A stretch of 64,000 nt of DNA. Source: Zopfochytrium polystomum (Eukaryota; Chytridiomycota; Chytridiomycetes; Chytridiales; Chytridiaceae). The notes beneath the pieces were generated by a model. That model worked only from the letters and a program-made list of their open reading frames with translations, was not told the DNA's origin and did no database searches. The position numbers and the translations under genes are program-made. The stretch's first letter is position 1. Each line of letters starts with the position of its first letter. The stretch is from the NCBI GenBank assembly GCA_025765615.1, contig JAIVFJ010000023.1, forward strand, positions 62,001-126,000. The letters run 5' to 3'. Below, piece by piece: positions 10,303 through 20,400 of the stretch.

Positions 10303-11511
10303 TCACTTGACGCCAGTTGCAGTTGTGCAGTGGTTCCTGTGGTCTTCCTCTACATCTGCCTCAAGGGCAGTCAAGACAGCAGTAAGTTCATCCATGATAT
10401 TCTGTAGATCGTTGAAGCAGGCACCATTGTTTTGAAGTGCTGCCACAAATGGTCCAAAACAACTATGAGCTGAGCTGCATGCAAGGTCTGTGCGTAGTTT
10501 GCTCTGCAGTTTGCGTACAAACTCATCAAGTCTGTTCTGGCCATGACCTTGGATGAATAGTCGCTGCAGTCGCTCAATCTCGCACACATAAGAATTCAGA
10601 TCTTGGTAACACAAGGGGCTTTGAGTGTCTGTGCGTAGCTGCAGCCCTGACCATCTGTTTTCAATATTGTCAATCAAGCTGGGTGGGCAGGCATTGTTGA
10701 ATGTTTGGCGAATGGCAGCCACACAGTCTTGATAGAGGTTAATGTTGCAGCAGAGCTCAAACAAGTGCGAGGTCTCTAGAAGCCTGATCATCAAAGCTGA
10801 CTGAGCTGTTTTGTTCTCCTTGATGAAGGTGGCATGCATCTTCAGCACGGCATTCATGAACTCTGATGAAGTCATGATGTGATGCTGAATCCGGTACTTG
10901 ACACTTGCTTCGACAGCCACAACTGGTCCAGCATTAGCTTGCTCAGCAACTGTCGGTACATAGAGATAGTTTGGTGAGAGTGTTTCACCAGCCTTTGGCT
11001 CTGGTGTGCTATGCCCACCATTTCGACAGTGCAACCAGAAACGCCATCCGTCCCACTGATCCTTGGGTAGATGTGTGATGTACGTATGGTAGGCCTCCTC
11101 GTTGCAGAAAGGTCTCTCAAGAGGGAATAGGTCTGTCCGCGTTAGGTCCTGAATTCCCTTTTCACCAATAACCTTGATCTGAAGGTTGCTAATAAAGTCA
11201 TTGAATTCCATCTGCGTCTTGCCAGTGAACATGCCAACAAACGAGTTTAGGTTGGACGACATTGCGTTGCGCATAGCAATGATTCTGTTGCAGGAGAAAA
11301 CCAGTTGCTGGAAAAATTGGAGGAGTTGCTCGACAGTCCAGCAGTGACAAATAGTGACTCTAGGACTTGTTTGATGCTCTACTTGATGGAGAAATGGTCC
11401 AGAATAGAAGATGTGTGTTGCACACAAAGCTTGTTGCAAGCTGGTTGATGGACGGAAAATTCTGAAATTGGAAGAGCAGGTTGGTACTGTTGAATAGCAA
11501 CTGGGCGCCAA
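10303..11511 (-). CDS. Copia-B gag-like ORF, 402 codons, intact in this copy
   Basis: An uninterrupted frame from ATG 11511 to a stop at 10303. It is the longest copy of the Copia-B gag in the window; other copies are at 1-723, 27.9-28.3 kb and 40.4-40.8 kb. The C-terminal half (near residues 200-390) is a helix-rich stretch of the kind seen in Copia capsid proteins (for example QSALMIRLLETSHLFELCCN). No zinc knuckle follows before the stop, and the sequence beyond switches to another element, so the original gag was probably longer. The first 100 or so residues look unusually Cys/Ser-rich, and the true start could be a later ATG (such as the one in AMRNAMSSNLNSF). Confidence 0.6.
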   Translation of the reverse strand: MAPSCYSTVPTCSSNFRIFRPSTSLQQALCATHIFYSGPFLHQVEHQTSPRVTICHCWTVEQLLQFFQQLVFSCNRIIAMRNAMSSNLNSFVGMFTGKTQMEFNDFISNLQIKVIGEKGIQDLTRTDLFPLERPFCNEEAYHTYITHLPKDQWDGWRFWLHCRNGGHSTPEPKAGETLSPNYLYVPTVAEQANAGPVVAVEASVKYRIQHHIMTSSEFMNAVLKMHATFIKENKTAQSALMIRLLETSHLFELCCNINLYQDCVAAIRQTFNNACPPSLIDNIENRWSGLQLRTDTQSPLCYQDLNSYVCEIERLQRLFIQGHGQNRLDEFVRKLQSKLRTDLACSSAHSCFGPFVAALQNNGACFNDLQNIMDELTAVLTALEADVEEDHRNHCTTATGVK

Positions 11512-12107
11512 ATTTCAGGCTGAGGATTGAAGTTTAGGTGGTGTTTTCCTTTGGAGAGTGTAGAAGAGCGGAATAGAGAACTTAGAGCAATTTGGTGTCC
11601 AGCTGAGGTGACTTGTCACACAAGAAAGGACAAAAATGGTGGTTGGTGGTAGTGGTAGTCTGACTTTTTGGACCCCCTTATCAAAATCTCTTGTAGCTCC
11701 TGCTGTAGGCGTTGCAGCGCGGCGCTTTAGGTATCAATCGGAAGAGCAGAAGCAGGCAAATATAGTTGTGTAAGGGCGTCCTCTGATCACTTCTCCCCTG
11801 TTGCGACGATGTCACTCAAAGTTGAGGAAGCGTTTTTGACTTCGGCAATCAATCAAATTCCGTAGAGACAACGTAGAGAGCTCTGTGATTGCTTCTTGGA
11901 AAGAGGAGATTCAGGGCTTTTGAATGCACTATATCAAGCCCGGATTGGATGACGGGTCAGCCAGGAGAGGGCGTCAAAAATTTTGGGCCTCCCAAACGAA
12001 ATGGTTTCTAAAGTTGAGCTATGCTGATTCTGTTTGTTGGAGGTGGTAGAGTGTTTTTCGGAGCTAGAATCTGTGGTTGATGCAGCCAGATAGCTGGCAC
12101 GCTGATG
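11512..12107 (-). mobile_element. Copia-B leader between LTR and gag
   Basis: Noncoding sequence upstream of the gag-like frame. The same sequence recurs at 27428-27990 (+) and 40830-41389 (-), always between the LTR end (TTTACA) and gag. It includes CAGCGTGCCAGCTATCTGGC just inside the LTR, which is the expected primer-binding position, although I do not recognise the tRNA. Confidence 0.65.
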
Positions 12108-12465
12108 TGTAAACAGTCTACTCTGAGTGAGTGAGTGGAAGGAGTGAATGAAGTGGAGGTGTGTGTTTGTGGGTGGTCCTTCTCCCCAACTTGGAGAGAA
12201 AGAGAAAAAACTATGTTATGAATATTGATACATAATGATGATATGCACGTTGTAATAGTTGCTAGGCAAGCGTGACTGGCACGGGGTAAAAATCTCTCCT
12301 GTATTATCTACCTGCTTGAGCAGAGGAGGAAAACTGTTGACACCAGGTTTCCATTCCACTTACTACTCAGAGTATTTGTCATCAGCGCAAGCCAGTGCCC
12401 AGGTCTGCATTGGCAGTGGCTCGCTCTCCCATGGGCATTGTGAGAACAATGACTGACAGTCACAA
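12108..12465 (-). repeat. LTR-B (5' LTR of Copia-B), truncated at its start
   Basis: Reverse-complement match to the LTR-B copy at 37997-38377 over most of its length, ending with CTGTTTACA at 12108 next to the Copia-B leader. The outer end stops in CCTATTGTGA and abuts an unrelated RNase H fragment, so about 60 bp of the LTR start are missing. A shorter copy lies at 41390-41554. Confidence 0.72.
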
Positions 12466-12891
12466 TAGGTTCGAGAATACTACTCACTTTCTGAAGCCTT
12501 CCAAGAAGCACAATGGCTCTTAGCCGCATTATCAGAGTTGCAACTCCCTGCACAGCAGCCACTTCCAATCCTCGAGGACAATCAATCTGCAATCGCACTA
12601 GTGCTCAACCCTTTCACACATGTTCGCACAAAAGACATTGATTAACATACGTGCTCATTTCCTCCGACAAGGCGTAGCCACTGGAGAAATCACTGTATGC
12701 TACGTACCAACCAGCAACCAGATCACGGACATTCTCACAAAACCACTTTCGACGTCTCAGCACCAGCGACTGACCTCACTACTTGGCCTCCGACCCCAAT
12801 CGGCCTTTCAAACACCCTTTCAGTCAAGCCTCAGATTCTTACACACGCTTTGCATAAGGGGTTCTACACCCATGGCCATTGTGGGGGGGGG
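12466..12891 (+). pseudogene. Copia RNase H C-terminal remnant with polypurine tract
   Basis: The pattern EYYSLSEAFQEAQWLLAAL...LEDNQSAIALVLNP continues, after a frameshift and stop near 12640, as RAHFLRQGVATGEITVCYV and TSNQITDILTKPLSTSQHQR. This is the standard Copia RNase H end. A run of G (12882-12891) follows as the polypurine tract. Everything upstream of the RNase H is missing, replaced by LTR-B on the opposite strand. Confidence 0.8.
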
Positions 12892-13136
12892 TGTTAGGTG
12901 GAACTGACTGGTTTGTTGCAAAAGGCACAAGACGGACCTGACCTATTGTGACGTGTGCAGGAGCTTTGACCTGTTACTGCTCTGCAAGGATGACTTGCAG
13001 CATTTTTGCAAGTGATGGTCCTTGTAACAGTTTTGTGCAAAGACAAACACAAGACTGACAGAAGCCAAGATCAACCTCCCACCACCACCACCTTCAGTAG
13101 TGTGCACCACAACAGCCCAATCCATCAATCAGCCAT
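12892..13136 (+). repeat. 3' LTR with composite structure
   Basis: Begins TGTTAGGTGGAACTGACTGG after the polypurine tract. About 25 bp matching the LTR-B copy at 38.0 kb (GGCACAAGACGGACC and onward) end near 12952. The sequence then switches to a different LTR-like sequence, whose inverted fragment is at 8175-8254. The right end (near CAGCCATCA) is a guess. Confidence 0.5.
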
Positions 13137-13442
13137 CATGGCCAATTCTTTCAAAATCAACCAGTCTCTGGTTCGACATTGGTTCAGACAACAATCAGCT
13201 GACCTGGTGCTGCTGTGAGCTGCCCTGGTTCAACATTTCTCTGAACCCATTGAGTGTGATTCTGATCGCATTGTCCTTGCCAGTGAAGCCTAGGTCACCA
13301 CTGTCTTTACCTAACTCTTTTTGTTGGATTCAGACTAGGCCTTTCAGCTTACCTGACTTAGTGTAAGTCGCATTGGCGGCAGTGATGAGGCCGCCGTTGA
13401 CATACGAAGCTGGCTTCCTTGGCTCAAATCTCAACAAACCCT
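13137..13442. other. No gene recognised
   Basis: Short open stretches on both strands but no family recognised. On the minus strand the window 13330-13440 reads as a plausible coding fragment ending in a possible splice donor, but nothing confirms it. Confidence 0.3.
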
Positions 13443-13458
13443 CAAAATTGTGCCAATG

Positions 13459-13749
13459 TTTTTTTTTTTTTTTTAATATTGTTCCAACCCTGAAGGGCCA
13501 ACAGGAAGAGAAAGCACCATCAACAGTGAACCGTAATAGACTACGTCCAGTTATCACCTTGGCAAACCCACCCCATGCACTACAGACTTACAGGGTCATC
13601 AGGCATCTCCACCACACCACTCCTTGTATTTCAAGACCATACTCTTTCTTGTTGCCTTCAACAGCTGCCATTGTGACCTTAACCCTGGGCCCTTGAGTGA
13701 CAGATACCCAGACCCCCCATGCTTTACCAGCTAGGCTCTTGTGAGGGGC
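13459..13749 (-). mobile_element. tRNA-derived SINE with LINE-like 3' tail
   Basis: A 291-bp minus-strand retroposon. The target duplication is visible on both sides: CAAAATTGTGCCAATG (13443-13458) and CAAAATTGTGCTAATG (13750-13765), 15 of 16 identical. The 3' end is a 16-nt poly-A (poly-T 13459-13474 on the plus strand). The head (13749 down to about 13665) has a tRNA D-arm-like GCCTAGCTGGTAAAGC (A-box) and a degenerate B-box CAGGGTTAAGGTC. The last 143 bp before poly-A (13475-13617) match the 3' terminus of the LINE at 28687-28826, so this SINE could be mobilised by that LINE. Confidence 0.82.
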
Positions 13750-13765
13750 CAAAATTGTGCTAATG

Positions 13766-14486
13766 GATTGAGATCATTTGAATCCCTCAATCTTCTTCTG
13801 CTGAGGGCATGGTGCTTCCCCACTTTGGTAACACATTTTTCACACTATTACCCAGCGAGCACACTGAATTTTGGGAAGGAACCTTCGCTGGTGCACTCAA
13901 GAGGGGATTGGATAGTCAAACGAAAGAAACATTGGCACAACTTTGCTGTATTTGCGAAACTTTTGTCCCCACCTGTGTGCACATGTCTCCTGATGGGAAT
14001 GACAAATAAGGAACGACTGGGGAGAGTGAGGATTATGCAGTCTGCATAACTATGTTTCTTTTACGCTCACAGAACGACTGCCTTCTTATTATCCATTTCA
14101 TTTCTTTGTAACTCTATCTTTTGCAAAACCAATCGGCTCAAGTGAAGTGGAGAATACGGTAACAGCGAACAGCAGTTGAAGTACGAAGGTGCGCTCAATA
14201 TGTTCAGAACCGTAGTCTCTGAGGGATTGCAATGTCCTGGCTGCAGTAAGCATTACTTGAACTTCTATGAAAGGGAGGATCCATCTGTGAAATGGCTTGC
14301 TAATGCGGGTTTCCTTTCCTTTATTTTTATTTTTTTTTCTTTTGTCGTTTTGGGTACGATAATGTAAACAACTTGTTTCGTTTTTTTTTATTTTTCATAG
14401 TCTTTGTTTCCTGTATTTGCGTAATTTTTTTTTTCTCTCTTCTTCTTGCGTTGTATTGTCGGTGGGCACACAGAAAAAACATCTCC
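13766..14486. other. Intergenic region upstream of the ankyrin/coiled-coil gene
   Basis: No gene recognised. The last 170 bp (14315-14480) are strongly T-rich on the plus strand, compatible with a promoter or 5' UTR of the gene that starts at 14487. Confidence 0.4.
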
Positions 14487-17400
14487 ATGTGGTTGAACTT
14501 CCAGCCCCGATCACGTTCGCGGGGAATCGAAAGAGTGCCGACAGACCCCTCGGCGCTTTCTGTGTCTTCTCCAACCATCAACCGAGGTCGCGAAGCGTCC
14601 GTAACCTCCAGAAGTTCGGCCGATTCCGGAAGCAGCAGCCGTCAGTCTTTCTCCACAGCTTCACGATCTTTTCCCACCCCACTTTCTCAGACGCAAACTC
14701 TGACGGCAATTTGGTCCAGCCTGCCGAGCCACTCGCGAATCGATGAGTGGAAATTAAACTCTTTGCAAAAGGCCGCCTACCAAGGCAATGTGAAGAAAGC
14801 GCGAGTGATATTGTCTGAAAGACAAAGGAACATAAACAAGGTCGACTCGCACCATGGATTCACTGCTTTGCATGTTGCTGCAGAGTTCAATCAAATTGAG
14901 ATTGTACATCTCCTGTTGGATCCTAGCTCGATATTTTCCGAGGATAAAACGAAGGACGCATTAAAGAGAGCCTCTTTCGCGCTATCTGCCCTGAAGCTTT
15001 GCAACATGAGTGTTCCAGATGTCGACGGACGATCGGCTTTGACTCTCGTAAGGTTTTCAAAGATTTCATTCCAATACAGCACCTTAATGTCCATAAACGC
15101 AGGCTGTGATTCACTCCAACGTTGAAGTAGCAAGGATTCTCCTTCAGCACGGTGCTTCTCCCGACATTCCAGACAAAATCGGCTGCACGACCATACACTA
15201 CGCTGTCGCTTTAAACAATGTCACGTGCGTTCGGCTCCTACTGGAGAATGGAGCCAAACTGGATGTAGTGGACAATGTGCGATGATGCTTCATATTTCAC
15301 AAAGTCTATGATTAACTTCAAGATTTCCAGACACAACTTTCACTGTTGCAACATGCAATCACGTTCGAGTGCAAAGAGATTGCCGAGATTCTAGCCGCCC
15401 GTGGCGTTTTGGTCAACCATAAAGCTCCAGGTGATAGGTAGATTTATTTGCTTTGCGATATCGACGAAGTTTGTCGTAACGAAAACGCTGCAGAACTGCT
15501 CTGCACATGGCTTCTGCCAAAGGTTGGATGCGATTGGTCCAGCTGCTCCTTGCTTCGGGGGCGGAAAGAAATGCGTTGGACAGCCAAAACCGTGCGCCGA
15601 TTGATTTCCTCCCGGACGACTGTGATGGGGCGTCGGAAATCGGGACTCTCCTTCGAAGTGGGACCCTCGGAAAGTAAGACCGTCCGTTCAAAGACCCTCA
15701 TATAAAATAGACTGTCCAACACTCAGCCGAAGCTCGCGGACGAAAACAAGGTCTCACTCTCGAAGAAAGTCCGAAGCAATGTCTGCAAATAGCACCGTCG
15801 ATTCGATTAAGAGTATGGATCACCCAACGAACCGTCGGAAAAAAAAAACCAGCTTGGCGAGGTCAAGAGAAGCTACAGGAGACACGTCTGATCTTGTGTC
15901 GATGTTATCAGACAGTGAAGCTGGCAGATCCGAGGTTTCCGAATTGATAGGATCCCAAAAACCAGAGCCTCCGTATCATGCTCGGGGCGATTCCGCCGGC
16001 CAGGACGAGGTTTGTTTTGTAATTTCTATATATTAAAGCGCCGGTCACTGAAATTGCGAAGGCTTCGGATGCAATCCCTCGCGTGTTTCCCGATTTCAAT
16101 ACGAGCACCTTACCGCCGATCACTGATGACGAACCCGTAGTCCACAACGTGTTTGATCCCCATCCAGCTGACTTTCAAAGGCAGGCGGACTCCACTGATC
16201 TTACAAGCTCACTCGCCGAGAACACGGGAGTTCTTGAGGCGTTGTGCTTCGACGATGAAACGAGTGCGGGAATTTCACTTGGAGAACAAAACGATGCTAT
16301 TGAAACTGAAAGTATGAACTTGGTTTTACCAAGACTGGAGGCAAGCTCCGCCAGCGCCCTTCCGTCGACGGAAGCGCATGAGGTCCAGTCGCCGATACCT
16401 ATGACACAATATGACCCAGTTAGTCCAGAAATGGAGGTTTCTGATCTCTCGGAGCTTTCAGACATAGTGTCAGACTTCTCGGACGAAGAGAACCTGAGTA
16501 GGCGGCACTAGCCCCTCGCTTTTTTGCTCATATCTCATTCTCTTCAACAGGGCGCCCAAGTCAACCGCAGACGACGGAGGTGGTGGAGCTGGAGCTCCCA
16601 CCCCTCCCCAAAAAAATGCTAGAGCAGCAACAAAAGGTAAAATTCGCCAGCAGTGACGACCTCCTCTCTCGACACACTCTTCCGGAATCCATTTCAATCC
16701 CCTCCAATATCTCGTCCGTCTCAGACGACGCCCTTTCAGTCGAACAATTGGACGCTGAGAAACAGCGGAGGGAGTCAGTCGAAAACGCGTCGATCGAAGC
16801 GGCCGACGAGTTGAAAGTCTCCACGCGGGATCTCTGGATTGACTCGTACAAAGTAAAGAACAGTGCGACGGCGTACCCGCAAATTCGTAGAGAGAGCGAG
16901 CCACCGGTCAGCGGAGTCAGCAGCGACGAAAGAGTCATTATTCGTATGCTGCAGTCTGAAAACGATGCGCTTAAAATGGCTTTAGAGTTAGAGCGTGCCC
17001 AACAGAACGAGCTCTCAAATTCGAAAAGGCTGTTGTCAGCAACACATGAAGAAAATTTGGAAAAAATAGCCGAGCTCGAAAAGATCAACTCGCGGCTCCG
17101 CAAAGCGCAGGAAGAGTCGGAGCAGGACATTTCCGAAAAGATTCGAGAGGCTGTGAAATCAAAAGAACGAGAAGTCGCCGCCATTCGCGAGCGACTCGAT
17201 GTGGCTGAGGAGGATCTTGCAATTCAGACCGACGAAAACGCCAAATTGAATTGGAAGTGTGCGGAAACGAAATCCCTTTATGCGAAATCACAGCAGGAGT
17301 GTTTGTCGCTTCAGACACAAATCGAGCAGTTGGAAAAAGCTCTCCACTCCGCAAATGACTCTCTCTTGGAAAAGGACTTGGAAATTCAGGCGATGCAGCA

Positions 17401-20400
17401 GACGACGTCGCAAACGAGATTGGAATTAGAGCAGCAAAAGAAGGAGGCATTGCAAAGGGAAGCATCGTTCGCCGAACAAGCGGAAAAGAGAGAGAGGGAG
17501 CTGACTCTCGAAGCGTCTGCGACCATTCAGCAGCAAAAAGAGGAAATGGTGGGCAAAGCCGCCAACATGATCCAGACCGCGGTGGCCGAAAAGGAAGACG
17601 TGATCGCAGCGTTGAACGTGCGAATCGAACAAGTCGAGGAGCGTCTTCAGATCCACGCGAAGGAGGCCGAGCAGGCAAAAATTAAATGGAACGAGGAGCG
17701 AAACGAATCGACGGCCGCGGCGGCAGCACTGGCAGAAAAAGTGCGGGACCTGGAAGCTGAGAATGAGGCTTTGCGGAATGAAGCTGAAGCAGAACGCGTG
17801 CAGCTGACGAAAGCGACGGAAAAAAATGAGAATCTTCTGCTCGAATTACAAAACCTCCAACGGTTTGTAACAGAGGAAGAAACAGAGCGGAACCGCCACT
17901 CCAATGATCTACAAGTGTGGGAAATGAGGTTCCAGGAAATGGAGAGTCAGAAGGCAGCCCTCCGTTTGGAACGTGATGCTATCGACGCCCGCTTGCACGA
18001 ATGTCTTGCTCATCTCGAAGTTCAAAGCTCAAAGTTCGAGCTTGTTCGGGAAGACGACGCGAAGCGCCACCAAGAGGAATACCAAAGATGGTTGTCGTCT
18101 TTGGAAGTCGAGAAGAGGAAGATTGCGGACTCGGAAAGGGCGCATGAAAGTTTAAACCGGGATTACTCAGAAGCTTTAAACACAATCAAGTTACTGGAGG
18201 ACGCCAATCGTAGTTTGAAGGAGCAGCTCAGACGAGAAGCCGAATTGTCGAAAGAAAAGTCCAATGACATCAAGCGACTGAACAAGACACTCAATTCAAT
18301 GAAACAAGCGCAGGTACGCTTCGACGGGGAGTTGCAAAAAGCCCAAGAGGCCGAGGTTTCGAGTTCAAATGCACGGGAAGCGCTGGAAAGAGAAAACAGA
18401 ACGCTGACAAAAGAGGTGACGGCTATTCAGGCACAGTTCCGAGCTTTTGAGCCTCAACATTCGGAGCTCAGCAGCAATATTTATTTAGGCAGTCCAGAGC
18501 AAATAGCGGTTGACGGCCCAACTCAGTCTGACGCACAGCAGGCGGACAATTCAACAGAACGTAGCATTCAGCAAAACGAGCCTCACGAGCAAGGCGGTTT
18601 GATCGACTTCAAAAAAGACGTTGACGCTCTTTCAGAATTGCAAGACTCACACAAAGAACTGGAAAAAACTTGCAAAGAGCTTACCGAAGAGATCGCCGTC
18701 CGTGGCAGACAGATGGCGTTGCAGAATGAACAAATATCTCGCCTTCAAGAGGAGAAAGAAGTTTTGTGTGCTGCGCAGTCAGATCAGCAGTCCAGATTCG
18801 AGCATGACATACTTCAGCTGAGGGAGGACTGCGACCAGTACAGTCAGCAGGTCATTACGCTTGAATTTGAACTTGAAGCTGCGAAGGCAGCGCTGGCTGC
18901 CGCTCTTGACAGCCTCAACGAAGTGCGGAAGTTGAACGAGGAGCTGGAAGTGCGCAAGTCGGAAATTTCCGCGTTCGTGAGAACGCTGGAGAGCGAGGTG
19001 GGCTCACAGCAGAAAGCTCTCGAGGAAGCCACAGAGCAGAGAAATGTCTTCGAGGAGCAAGCGAGAAACGCCGAGTCCGCCCTTGAACAGAGAACGGCTG
19101 AGTTCGATCAACGTTCGAATGAATTAAAGGGCCAGATCGATGCCTTGCAATCTGCTCTGGGAATTCGTTCGGCTGATCACGAGGCTTTTCTCCTGAGCAA
19201 GAGTCGTGTTTCTGAGCTGGAATCAGCACTCGCAGCAAAGTCTACCGAATTCGAGGAGCTTGCCAATAAAGCGGACGGGGAAAAGCGTCATCTTGAAGCG
19301 GCGCTGGCAGAAAATCGCAGCCTTGTTGCTCAGCTGAGGGCCGAGGTTGAAAGTCTTGACTGCTGGAGACTGCAGCTGAGCGCGGAACTGGAGGATAAAT
19401 CCGCTGCGGAAAACCTCCATCGAGCAAAGGTAGAAGAGCTTCAAAATGTGATGTCATTTCGGAGACAAACGCAGCCGTTTCTAACACCGCCCAAACTGCT
19501 GAATCCCTTCAACTATCCCTTAAGGAGAAGGACACCATTATACTTCGCTTAAACGAAGAGATTAACTCCCAAAAGGAAGCTCTTGCCATTGCAGTGGCCG
19601 ACAAGACTGCCGCGCTTGACCGAATTGCATCCGACGCCCAAGCTCACAAATATGCTATCGACACTGCTGCTAAGTCCCTGGAGGTCACTAGGAACGATCT
19701 CAATCTGAAGATCAAACAACTGGAGTCAATTTTGTCCCAAAAAGCAGCAGAACTCGAGGAAGCGTCCAGTGAGGCGAATTCCCGGCTGGAAGAGCTCGAG
19801 TCAACCATTGCCGCCAAACAAGCAGAAATGAATCGTATGGCTGCAGAGACGGAATTGATGGCTGAGCATCTTCAGCGCTATCGAGCGGAGAGCGACTCAC
19901 TCACGAAACAAATCAAAATCAGAGAAGCTGCGTACACGGCTTTAGAGGATGAGCTAAGAATGAAAGAGCTCGAGGTCGACGATGTGAAGCAGCAAAATAG
20001 AGCGGTAGAGTCCATGTTGAAGGAAAAATCGGCCGCGATGGATGCGGAAACGAAAGAACTCACTTCCTTGCTCAACGCCGCTTCAACTGAGAACGCGAAT
20101 CTGGCCGCGTCTTTGAAAACTACTGAGCTCAAACATTGCGAGATGACAGCAGAACTAGCAGACGCAAAATCACGACTTGAAGCGGCCTCGGCGAAAAACG
20201 GCGACCTTCTGGATAAACTGCGCCGCGCAGCCGAGAAAGTTGAGCTCCTCGAATCGGCCCTAGTCGACAAGTCTGCCGAGGTCGCTCTTTTGACTGAAGA
20301 AATGCAGGCTCAGAGACGAGAGCTTGAGGCGCGATTGTTGTCCATTTCGCAGTCGCTCAAAGACGCGGAAACGGCTGCATACGCCCTGCAACGGATGAAC

